A stretch of DNA of 64,000 nucleotides from Turritopsis dohrnii (lineage: Eukaryota > Cnidaria > Hydrozoa > Anthoathecata > Oceaniidae). Location: the NCBI GenBank assembly GCA_027922465.2, contig BQMF02000207.1:248001-312000 (forward strand). The letters are read 5' to 3'. Below, piece after piece: positions 46,191 to 58,100 of this stretch. Positions within the stretch are counted from its first letter, which is position 1, and each line of letters opens with the position of its first letter. The position numbers and the translations under genes are program-made. The notes below the pieces were generated by a model. The model was not told the DNA's origin and searched no databases. It saw nothing but the letters and a program-made list of their open reading frames with translations.

Positions 46191-49100
46191 ACTTGTAGGA
46201 TACGCCATATTTGTTTATGTTTGTATATATGGTACTCTACCCATTATGATAGATTAGATTATATACTTGTGTCGAGCCGACAGGACGTTGCCTGATTCTT
46301 CTCTACTTTACAATTCGTCCCTCATCCCAATGTTGAACCTGAAAACATTATCGACGAAATGACAAAAATCAATAATGATCACTAAAAACGTTGCGATCAA
46401 TTTAATTAAGGGTACATCTTCACCCAGTGCAAGTGAAATGTCTTTCGAAAGAATAATAATAAAGGTTTTGCTATCGAAAAAAACTTTAATGTAACGTGTC
46501 TTTAATAATGTAAAGTTTTTTTTCACTGAAAACGTTGCGATCAATTTAATTAAGGGTACATCTTCACCCAGTGCAAGTGAAATGTCTTTCGAAAGAATAA
46601 TAATAAAGGTTTTGCTATTGAAAAAAACTTTAATGTAACGTGTCTTTAATAATGTAAAGTTTTTTTCCCAAGAGCTTATAGAATGGCAACCCGTCGAACA
46701 ATTCAGAAAAAAGAATTATAGCAGACGGTTTCTACTCGTGCCTGCTTTCGAACTTACTTCTGTATCTTTAATCTCCAAATGAATATAAGAACCAGCTAAT
46801 TAAGTTCAATTTAATACACAAACGCGTGCTACCTGCAAATGTACATTTCAAAATAATACATTACCAAATCGAATGAAACGGTATTTTAAAGTGGCTTTTC
46901 AAATTTGTGCTGAAGTTACAGGAATAACAAATGAAAAAAAAGTGCTTTGTTATTTCTAGAAAAATATATATGTCCGTGTGTCATAATTGAATGAATCAGG
47001 TTTATCATGTCATAAACAAGCGAGTTTGTTTTGAATTGATTGCTATTTGGCGAAATAATAATTAAATCACGGTTATTTTAGAACTTCATAAAACGACACA
47101 CGTATGTGAAATGTACAAACAAACGTCTTGAACAAAACTTTTTGACGATAGTAACGGTAATCTGTGCTCTTACCATATTAACGATATTAACGATATTAGC
47201 GATATTAACGATAATAACGATACTCTGTAGTTCCATTAACGATATTAACGATAATAACGATATTAACGATATTAACGTTAATATCGTTTGTTATCAAAAT
47301 CCCCTGGAACGTCACATATATGGTGTTAATATACGAATATAATATACAAATTTCTTTACTTCTCTGGTGAAAAATAACCCTTTCCTTTAGCTCTTATTTG
47401 GGTCTGTTACAAAAGTATTAGCATTTTGTCCATCCGACACAATAACTGTTTGTTTCAATATTTTTTGACTATCATCCTTGTAGAAATCATGTTTTGGAAT
47501 TTTGTAAAGTCTATTCCAGTATACTTTCGAAAAATGTTTGCTTGATATTGTGTCATAAACGTGCTGCTTTTTATATAGCCCTAGGTATCGATTTGTCCGT
47601 CAGACATAAAACAAGTATTTTTGTAACAGACCCATTTCCAAAACGATATCTGTGTGATGGGTAAACTGTAAAACTCATGTTTCAATTTGAGGCAGCACTC
47701 ACCTTGATAAAATAGCTGTAATTATAAATTATCTGAAAAATCTGAATTAAGCCACGATTAACTAATAGCCTCTATTCTACCCTTATTTTTAAGTGGTATC
47801 AGCTTTCAATCCAGGAATCCAGGCTTACACTGTGGACATGGGACGGAAGGACAATGAAAGATCAGCTACTTAACCAATGAAGATAGACTAAAAATAATGA
47901 AGTTACAAAAATTTTGTTATTTCATTATTTTTACACATGGAGGAGATAACCACTCAGTGGGTACAAACACATTGGATTGTTGTGCTTTATACCATCACTC
48001 TACCGACGTTCTTGCATTCACCATGTTCTCTGATATGCAAATATTGACAGCACAGGCGGCCTTTTAATTAAAGGAGTGGTTCACTAAAAAGAATTTTCAA
48101 AACAGTTAAAACTGAGTTATAAATCGCTCAATTTCTTACTGGAAGCATGTGTTGTATTTACATTTATAAAAGACATATTTAAATGCTACTCAAAGCATAT
48201 GTCACAAAATTTTTAACAATCGAAAAAGTTTGGACGCTAAAGATTCAAAATACTACAAAGAAGATTTTGAAAAAGTTTTGAAGTATGGAAAAAAAATATT
48301 TATAATGTGATTATCTCACAATCTAAAAGACGTTTGAAAAAACTGATACGAAAGTTACTACTTCATTTTTTAAGATAACATTATTATTTGAATAATTTAA
48401 TGGACCTTGGGATCCTTTTAAACAGCATAGTAGCATTTGTTGATTGAAATTAGATTCTAGATAATCTGTGTATGTTAATGAAAAGTAGTGAAATGTTACT
48501 TAGTTACATAACAGTAAGTTGGTTTTTTACTAGGCGGTTTAGAACATGCTGAGCAAAGCGGCTTTTGTTTTTAAAACAATGGCTGCTGAGTAATCCGCTG
48601 TTGGAAAAGACCGTCTAAAAGTATAAGCAAAAAAAGATGAACAATAGATGATAAATTAATACTGCTACTATCACAAGAAAACAAACAAACAAAGAAGTAT
48701 GCTAAAACGCTTTGGGTCAGACAGTTATGTTAAGAACGTTAACATCTCTTGGTGAGGGTACAACTCAAAAACTCAGTTACTGGCCTGAGGCCAGCTGATA
48801 GTTATGAACCTGAACGTTTTTTGGTAGCGCTTGATATAGGCTGTTCCATCAGCAGCTGTGAAATATCAGGACATTTGTTGTGCCATGTTGCACATGGAGG
48901 GTTTCCCAGCAAATGTGTTTGGTGTGCTTTGTCGAGGCCACACCCTGAGCCTTTTGTTACGGCGGAAGGTTTATTGATGAACCAACAGTATTGACACAAT
49001 CAGACTTTTTGCAATCAGACATGTTATGTTTGTTCCTTTCATTTACTTTCTCTATCTAAACTTCGCTTATGCAATAGCTTCAAAGCTGAATTCGATTAAC

Positions 49101-52100
49101 CTGGCATCACTGAACATTTCTTTCACAAATGTCCATGGTTTTCGTACAAATTTCTCTCACACTCATTCTTTCATTTCTAACAACTCTCCTGAGACCTTTG
49201 CAATTTGTGAGACTTATCTCAATTCAAATATTGACCTGGTCCAATGTGTTTTCAAATCCAGCTGAAAAATGTATAGAGGAAGTTACATCTTGGCTTACAT
49301 CTGGCATTGAAGCATTTATCCCCAGTAGAAAATTTCGTGTTAAACCTCACTCCTCTCCCTGGTTCTCACAATTGCTCTCAGAAATCTTTACTTTCATCAA
49401 TATCAACGTGAGAAGTCTTCTCATAATAAGGTTCTTTTCAACCAAGCACGAAATCACTGCAAATCTGTCATTAATAATGCAAAGTCTACATATCAACAAG
49501 AAACTCGTAATCGTATCTCTTCACAAAAAATTGGCTCTCAAGATTTTTGGCACATCATTAAAAGTGTCACCAACAATAAAAGGTCATCCATTTCTCCCAT
49601 TTTCAATGGTCCAGAGGCTTCATCATCATCTAAGGATAAAGCTGAACTCTTGTCTAATATTTTCAGTACTAACTCTACTCTTGATGACTCTGGTCACACT
49701 GTTCCTGAATTTCTCTTGAGGACTAATAAAGTACTGGATAGCTGCTGTATCACACCATTTAAAATATGTTCCATTATTTCAAATCTCAGATGCTTCTAAA
49801 TTTCAGATGCTTCTAAGGCTACTGGTCCTGATGGAATTCCTGTCATCCTGTTTCAAAAGTGTGCACCTGAATTATTACCTGTACTTTCTGGTCTATATAA
49901 CAAGTGTATAGCTGAATCTTGCTTTCCTTCATCTTGGAAGTTTGCCTCTGTAATTCCAGTCTTTAAGAATTGTGGTGATCGATTTAATCCACGAAACTAC
50001 AAAGCAATTAGTCTCTTACCAATTATGAATAAAATTTTTGAGGTCCTTATCATAGAGCTCTTGTTAATCACCTTGAATCTAATGGTTATTTTCAGATTCT
50101 CATTATGGCTTTCCCTCCCAACGCTCAACTGCTGACCTCCTTACAGTGATAACTGATAGAATCTACACTGAATTAGATAAATCTGGGGAGGCAAGAGCTG
50201 TTCTTGACATATCCAAGGCATTTGATAAAGTCTTGCATACTGGTCATTTTAAAAAGCTTGCTGCATATGGAGTTAAGGGTCTCCTTTAGGAGATCAGTCG
50301 TTCCTTCATTGGTAATCGTAGGTTTAACGTTGTTTTAGATGGGCAATCATCATGGACACATTCCACCAATGCAGGAGTTCCCTAAGGTTCTGTCCTTGGG
50401 TCAACCCTTTTTCTTCTTTTCATCAATGATCTTCATTATTTCCAAGCTTGCCATATGCTGATGATTCAACCATCTATTCTTGTATTCCAAAATCAGATTT
50501 GTTCAGCCAGGTAGAAATGGCAGGCGAAATTGAGCTTGATCTGCAATTTATAGTTGAGTGGGGAGAGAAATGGCTGGTCACATTCAATTGTAAATCATCC
50601 CTAAAGATCCCTTTTTACCATCAGTTCCCATGAAAGGCACCCAGTTGGAAGAAAACAACTTCTTTCGTCTCCTCGGCATCACTTTTTCACAGGACTTCTC
50701 CTGGCCTACATTGAGGCAATTGCTAAGTCAGCCTCAATGAAAGTGGGCTCCCTTCTTCGTGCAAGAGCATACCTCAGCCCTGATTCTGTTCTTTACCTCT
50801 ATAAATCTACTATTCGGCCTTGTATTGAGTATTGCTTCCATATTTGGGGTTGTGCACCCTCAGACTCTCTTAATCTTTTAGATCGTATTCAGAAACATAT
50901 CTGTAATGCTATTGGTGATAAACTTGCAAGTAAACTTGACACACTCTCCCATCGCAGATCTGTGGCGTCTCTTCGCCTCTTTTATAAATACTCTTACGGA
51001 AAATGTTCAACTCAGTTCTCTTTTCCCATCCCTGCATTAAAAACTTTCAAGTGAAACACAAGATATTCATCTAATTCCCATGATCACACTGTCAACATCC
51101 TAAAGTCATCTAAAACGTTTTACCAATGAAGTTTCATTCCTCGCTCCTCCACTCTCTGGAAATCTTTACCACAGTCTGTTTTTCCTTCTCATTATAATCT
51201 TCAAGACTTTAAATGCAATGTTCATTGTCACCTTTCTTCTTTGTACCTCAATACACATTAGTGGTTTTAAACCTTGTGTTGAGCAATTGATTAAAAAAAA
51301 AAATCTTCTCGTTCACGATATGAAATGGTGAACTTTTTTTTTATACAAATGATAAAGCTTTTTAAAAGTTTCAATGCTGATCGCTCACAATGCTTTTCAG
51401 AAAGGTTTGTGAAGTCAACTTTTGAAAACACACTTAATGGACTGCTATGAGCAGATTTCAGACTGAAAAAACAATAACCATCTCGCCCAGCACATTCTAA
51501 GCTGTTAAATAGCAATAGTTTAACAATTTTTATATTTATTCTTTTGTTCTTTTATGTTTAATGGTTTGTAATTCCAATTCCCTTGGAGCATCACATTATA
51601 ATAGTTTGATTATTTTGTTGCTAGGTGGGGAGGCGTTTTAAAGATCATGTTTATTGGTGGACCTAATGTTAGAAACGATTATCATCTTGATCATGGTGAA
51701 GAGGTAACTGTTCTGTTGTGCTTTTTTATACAAAATGAACCTATTTCAGTTTCCAAGCGAACATATTTGGATTTCTGCGAAAGCAAGAAATACTTTAAAA
51801 CCGGCTTTGTTTTTCTTTTTTTTTTTTTTTTATGCTGTCCAAACCTAGCGGTTTTTTGAAATTTCGTGTGTGCGCTTACATGAAACTTATGCTTATCACG
51901 CATGTGAGGGTAGAAACCATTTTAAATTTTCTAAAGTTTCTTGAAAATGATAGATATTGGTATCTGAAGATAAAAAAAGAATTTTCATAGAAAAACTTAT
52001 AATTATCTTGAACTGTGATCATTCTTTTCTAATTAAAAAGAAGTTTTCAACGTTTTGTAAACAGAAGAGTCAAAAAGGTAGCTATTTGTTTGTTTTTATA

Positions 52101-55100
52101 GAGAAATGTTTTGATATTCTTTAAGCCTGTCTAAATTCAAAACATCTTCGTTTGTTTTGTATATGAGCTGTTACGCTTTTAAGCTCTGGATACTTTGGCT
52201 CAGCTTAGTTTCCTCTTTAGCTCCAACATCGAAAATTTGTGTCTACCCTGCACCACTTACTTGTTTTATTGTTTGATCAGTTTTTAAGTTATACTGTCAA
52301 TGTCCCTTATTACGAGTGACTAATCACAATAGCAAATTAAAACATCTGTAAAACAACTGTCTGTAAATTCAAAAGATACATCATGTAACAATACAAAACT
52401 TTCCTTTCAGTTATATATATAATTATATATGTTATGTGTGTGCTTTAGAACATTATAAGTATATACCGGGTGAGTCAAAAAAAAGTACCGTTGTTTCACA
52501 AAACCAGGCCTTGACATAAAGAAATCTCTCCCGCGCGACTAATCGCGCGCCTAAATTGACAACTAATTGGCCTGCGCGATCCCAAATTTCGTTACAAATG
52601 ATGGAATTTTACTTATTGAAGTCGGGGGACGATTTAACCAGTGAACCCCCCTTATCTTCAACTTCAGTGCTTTCTTTTTTTAACTACGAGTTCTTCGTGT
52701 TTTATTGATGTGAAAATTCAATTAACAAAATACATCTTTGTTAGTTAACGGAAAAAAAACCATATAACTATATAATAACAATCACTCAGCATAATTTAAT
52801 CTTCATATAACTATATTTAGAATGAATTAACAAAATTTCCTGAATTGATCTGTGTACAGGTGTTGTTTGGAAAAATATTTTGAATTAACAAAACCCTTTG
52901 TTTGAAAGGCTTTTGAAAGTTACTATGATTTTTGAACATTATTTCCTATTTATCAAAATGAGTAAGAATATTGTCTTTCTATACAGGCACTTCCATGAGA
53001 CGCGTAAAAAAATTTGCGCGTGTGATATGTCGCACGTGCAAAACTTGATACAGCACTTGTCATTTTTTCATTATTATTTGTTAGGGTTCATGTGCTGAAA
53101 AGTTATTCCTTGCGGTTGTCCTTTAACTTATTTTTATGACGTAGCAATTCTTCTTCTGATCTTAATTTATAATTTTCTTATCTTACGTAGGTAGTACGTG
53201 CTTCGCATGCGAGTAACATTAAGGTGGTTTTCTACTAGGCGAATAATGTTGCGTTGAAAAGTTTCTTTGCAATCTCATTGGTTCACCAAACCGAGAGAAT
53301 ATTGCTGCGCCAATCAAATTGCAGAAAATCTTTCCGCATCGATATTCTTTGTCTAGTGGAAAACTGCATTTAAGTAAGTGAATGGCCACCCTTTCTGTGA
53401 TGTAATTTCAATAAAATGGCTTATAAAATGTTTGATCAGTGAAACTCTTCTAAGACGTTTGTTATTATGAGATTTCAGCTGGCCATTACAATGACGTCAA
53501 AGTTTTTGAAAGGAATTTAAATAGATTAACGGGTAATGTGTTGCTTACTTATTTTAGGCACATTTTCATTGGTTTTGTTATTTTATTATTAACAAAATAT
53601 AACAACTGTATAATCTGTACGGTGGAGTACTAGAACACACAAGAGTCATTTTCTTCTTCTTCATTCAGTTGAACATCGTTAGTTTTTCGGTTTTTTTTAA
53701 TATCTCACCACAAGCATTGTTATCATATTTTTATACAGGACACTTAACTTTAAATTTATTTTGTGAGGTGCAAAGATAAACGGCAATCAGTCTCTAGTGT
53801 TTGGGGTTCACTAGTTAAATCGTATCCCTGCAACTTCACTCATAGTAAACAAATTCATTGAATCTGCTGAGTAAGCTAAATTCAACTGTATAATTCACTC
53901 TGAGCACCCCCAAGAACTTCGTCTGATTAAGCGCTGTAGAGTTAAGAAAAATACTATTTCATGGACATTAAAATCGCACGCGCAAATCAGTAAAATTAAG
54001 TTTGCGCGTGCGAAGTACCACACGCGAGCGTTTTTTCTCACGGAAGTGCCTGCTATATATATTTTTCTATATAATCCAATTGTTGTAATTTCAATAACGT
54101 AAATCTTGCGCAATATATTTTTGAACTTGATCATGAAAAGATATAGTAATAAAGTTGCCTTTAAGTTTTCGTTTCGAGGGCGTTATGAAATTAACAAAGC
54201 TATTCATGACGTTTTTGTTATGCATGTTTTCTAACACTAAAATATATATTCATTCCTTTTGATAGGTATTAACTATAAATCGCTCAGATAAATTGTTGTT
54301 TATCAAAGCTGGGCGAGTGAATCATCGCTCGGGTGATGCAAGAAATATTGAACTTGGGCGCGTGTTTGCGTGCGCGAGAGCGATCGCGCGCCTGTTATGA
54401 CAAGGCCTGCAAAACGTATCTTTCGATTGACTAATTATGAAAGCTATTGTTTTTTATTTCTGAATAGAGGAATCCTTTACCTACATTTTGGTGTATCATT
54501 TGTCAAATTTGGTTGAGTAGAGAAAAAGTTATGGGCAAAAAACTGGAGGTGGTCCTTGTAAAAATTCTCGAAAAATGACGAAAAAAGCTGAACAAAACTT
54601 CTCAAAACTGGAAACTGGATACATACTCAAATTCTTTGTTGTAACGTGAGTTGTGGCATTTTCTACAAAACAGTCTTTATAAAAAACTTCATCAAGTAAA
54701 GTTTTAATAAAATTTTGAAAAAAGTTTGAACTTTTTACTTAATTTAAGCATTGGGAATAAAAAAAAAAGTTTTAGCACATTGAAGCGTGTATGAGTTTCA
54801 ATCCCATACGGCTTGCAATAAGAACAGAAAATCTTGTTTGGAGAAGTTTTGTTTAGATTTTTTCGTCATTTTTCGGCGATTTTTACAAGGACCACCTCCA
54901 GTTTTTTGCCCATAACTTTTTTTCTACTCAACCAAATTTGACAAATGATACACCAAAATGTAGGTAAAGGATTCCTCTATTCAGAAATAAAAAACACTAG
55001 CTTTCATAATTAGTCAATCGAAAGATACGTTTTGTGAAACAACGGTACTTTTTTTTGACTCACCCGGTATATAACTGTTAATGATCAAAATTATTGTTTA

Positions 55101-58100
55101 CTTTTTGTGTTTGAAATATTGATAATTCCATTTGTAATTAAGAAGATTGACGGTACATATCAAATGCTTAAAGAACATGATTTACATACGTAATCACTGT
55201 AATATCCGAAAAAATCAATATAAACTTAATATTTTTTCGTACCCCCAAAATAAAGAATGTTTTATGTCATTCAGATGTAGTTAAGTTTATCAGTGGTGTA
55301 TATACGTATACAATAAAGTTTCGCATAGTGTCAACTATATTTTCGCAATGCCCTTGGGTGCATATGAAATCAGAGATGCAATGTTATGTCGTAAAAATCA
55401 TTCAACCTTTTTTTGAATTTCTTCAAGAATTTTTATAAACAGGTCATGAATGATAACTCAGATCAAGAATGTTTGTAAGTGCTTTCCGTATTACTAATCA
55501 AAACAAACTACAACAGTTATAATGTTGGTTTTGGTCTATGTGGATGTATTTTGCATGGCCAAAATCTGCATGCACTTTTGTGCTTGTAATTTAGGAAGTC
55601 TGCTAGGAAGATTGACACCAAGTATCAAATTCAGAGATTCAGAACTTTTTACAGTTTATGAGTTACGTGCATATACATTGTGATATCTGAAAGGATCAAT
55701 ATATCCTTGATATTATTTCTTATCAACAAAATGTAGAATATTTAATGTCATTCAGATGTAATCCAGTTTATTAGCAGTATACTATAAGTCTCACATAGTG
55801 TTACTTATCTTTTGACAATGTCCTAGGGATAATATACATTAGAAATGTGATTTTTTATTTTGGAAATCACATAACCTTTTTCAAATATGTCATATGCTTT
55901 TTCTTTCATCTTTCAGCAGATTTTGGCAGAAATCCTTTTGCCTGTTAAGGCATCTTGTTTTTAGTTCTTTTACATGATCAAAGGCGATATGTGTTTGAAA
56001 ATAATAGAAAGAGGTGAACAAAGAGATGTGCATATAAAGGAAGGTGAGGTAAGTGATGAATTAGTTTTTTGAGTTTAAAAGGATGTGATTATTATCTTGT
56101 GCTCCTTCATCAACTTAAAAGTGTTAGTTTAGATATAACATTAAAATGTTATTTTTTCTTTACGTCCTATGAAGAAGTTGACTGTAAATTTTAAAGAATT
56201 ATATGATACTTTACAAAAAAAAGTATTACATAGGTTTGCTGATTATTTTATAATAAGATACCTACTAGGAGGAAATTTTGGCTGGTAGAAAATTTAACTT
56301 TTTTCACGCACTGCCAAATTAAATTCCCATCAAAAGTAGTTTTTCGTGTGAATGCAAAATTTTTTAATTTTTTAATTGGTGCATATTTCTTGGTGAACCT
56401 GAAAAGGTAGATGGCAACACAACGATATTACCCGTACAGAGGTTTCGTTCATGAGCAACTTCCTCTTCATCAAGCCTGTGTAGGTATCCGGCTGTAATTG
56501 TTCTTGGTTCTGGTGTAGTCTCACTCCCTCCACTTTGACATAGTCAACAACAAACTGCGGAAATAGTTTTACAGCTAAATGTGAAGCAGAAAATTCACGT
56601 CTAATGGCAATACGATAAATATGATACTGCAATTGTGTAATTTTATTCCGCTTTTCAGTTGCATGCCATTGCACGTGATTCATGTTTGGACTCCATCCAG
56701 GATCACCTCTGGGAAAAATCATTGGATACATCATGGAGTCAATGTTTGTAGATGTGTAAGAAATATTATGCAAGGGCTGATCTCTTGGATAAACTATATT
56801 ACTTCTAACAACGGGAGAATGGGAAAATTGCAGCAACTTCTTTGTGATGTAGAGCATTGTATCTCCTCCTGTCTTCACCTTCACGCACATACCCACTACG
56901 GAGGTTGGTCTATTTTCTCAAAAGGCCCTTTCTTCTTCTTCTCTTTCGACCTGAACCAAGTTACGATATGCTGCGGCATAAGGTGAAACTCTATTAATGA
57001 CTGCTTGTATTTGTTCCATCAAGTCTCTGTTACAATCCACTTTGGAAGGGTTTTGCATACGCATGTCAAGCGAATCAGCAGTTTCGATAATGTAAAGTTG
57101 GCTAAACATAGGCACTTGGTTTTCATTTGCATGCAGTGTTCCATATCTATGTAGCAGTTGTGCACATATCCTAAAACATGGAGGCCCATTTTCTGGGGGC
57201 AGACATAAGTTAACTGACAGAGAAGCAAAACTCTAAATGCATTATTAACTCTAATACACTTACGGAAATGTTTACCCAGAGCAGAATCATCAAGTAAAAG
57301 ATTCCGTAACTCAGGCGGATAATCTGATAAATTGTACCTTTCCATTTGTGCAACATTTCATTCATCTAAAGAATGAATGTCGGGCAAGTTATTGTTTTCA
57401 ATGTCAATTCATGCAGCATTTAAAAACCGAGTGATGCACTCTCGTCTGTTTCGGACATATGCACTTTGGTGTTGTTGAGCATCAGCTGCACGTCGAGCAG
57501 CAGCTTGTTCTGGTTGCTCATTGTCTCAAAGTGACAGTTGTCGATGAGCTTGTGATTCAAGTCAACCAGAAGCATGTTCAGGTTGTTCATTAGCCCGTCG
57601 CTGTCTTTGATTTTGTGCATCCCTCTCCCTTCTCAATTGAGCACGAATTTTGTCTTCTTTTTTTTTCCTTTGTCTTTCAGCATTTAAAAGTAGATTCATT
57701 CAAGGTAATTCTTAAGTATTGTGGAAATATTAGTTAATAATTCATTTAAAGGGAAATTAAGCCTTAAAATTTCTTTTCTGATTTTGAGCATGAAATACTT
57801 CATTCATCCTAGAGGAACGCCTTTTTATGTATAAAAGGTACTCCAAATGAAAAAAAACTGCTAAAAAAACAACTTAGTTAAATCGCCATTACAGCTTTCG
57901 TTATCAATATCATGACTTTCATTTGCATTTCATTTGCAGAAACATCAGACGTAGGCAGCACATGGTATGTTTTTTACGCCTACGTTCTAAAGATACGAGA
58001 AATGGTAGTAAAACAATAAAGACAACACGAAGATATTTATCGTTCATCAACATAACAATCTTAAACATCAAGAAACAGCAAGATGTAAAATAAGTTTATC

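Larger units (their letters stand above)
43100..46312 (+). mobile_element. Ty3/gypsy-type LTR retrotransposon lacking PR-RT-RNaseH
   Basis: Complete provirus-like unit: LTRs 43100-43218 and 46194-46312, primer site just after the left LTR, gag, integrase, an A-rich tract before the right LTR, and 5-base target duplications ATTCG on each side (43095-43099, 46313-46317). The LTRs are identical over 119 bases, so insertion was recent. Coding parts are clearly richer in G+C than the surrounding DNA. The segment that should encode protease, reverse transcriptase and RNase H is absent: gag ends at 44757 and integrase-type sequence begins at once. It can only move with enzymes supplied by another element. 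Confidence 0.93.
42555..47319. mobile_element. Element with 44-bp perfect inverted repeats, split by an LTR retrotransposon
   Basis: 42555-42598 and 47276-47319 are exact complements (ATATGTGACGTTCCAGGGGA onward). Directly inside, both ends carry arrays of ATTAACGATA / TTATCGTTAA (42580-42830 and 47175-47290). Without the LTR element it would be about 1.55 kb. The interior (43022-43098) matches 62833-62907 in another intron. No transposase seen. Superfamily not assigned. Confidence 0.75.
52464..55069. mobile_element. Palindromic mariner-like MITE, split by another element
   Basis: Left tip TATACCGGGTGAGTCAAAAA and right tip the complement (TTTTTGACTCACCCGGTATA), with TA duplications. Without the insert at 52505-54409 it is about 700 bases and strongly palindromic: 54416-54590 pairs with 54860-55027 almost completely (CTGGAGGTGGTCCTTGTAAA against TTTACAAGGACCACCTCCAG). 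CCGGGTG ends with a TA target suggest Tc1/mariner mobilisation. Non-coding. Confidence 0.8.

Noticed and set aside
48749..48999. Overlapping open frames on both strands
   Set aside because: No similarity; possibly LINE 5' debris.
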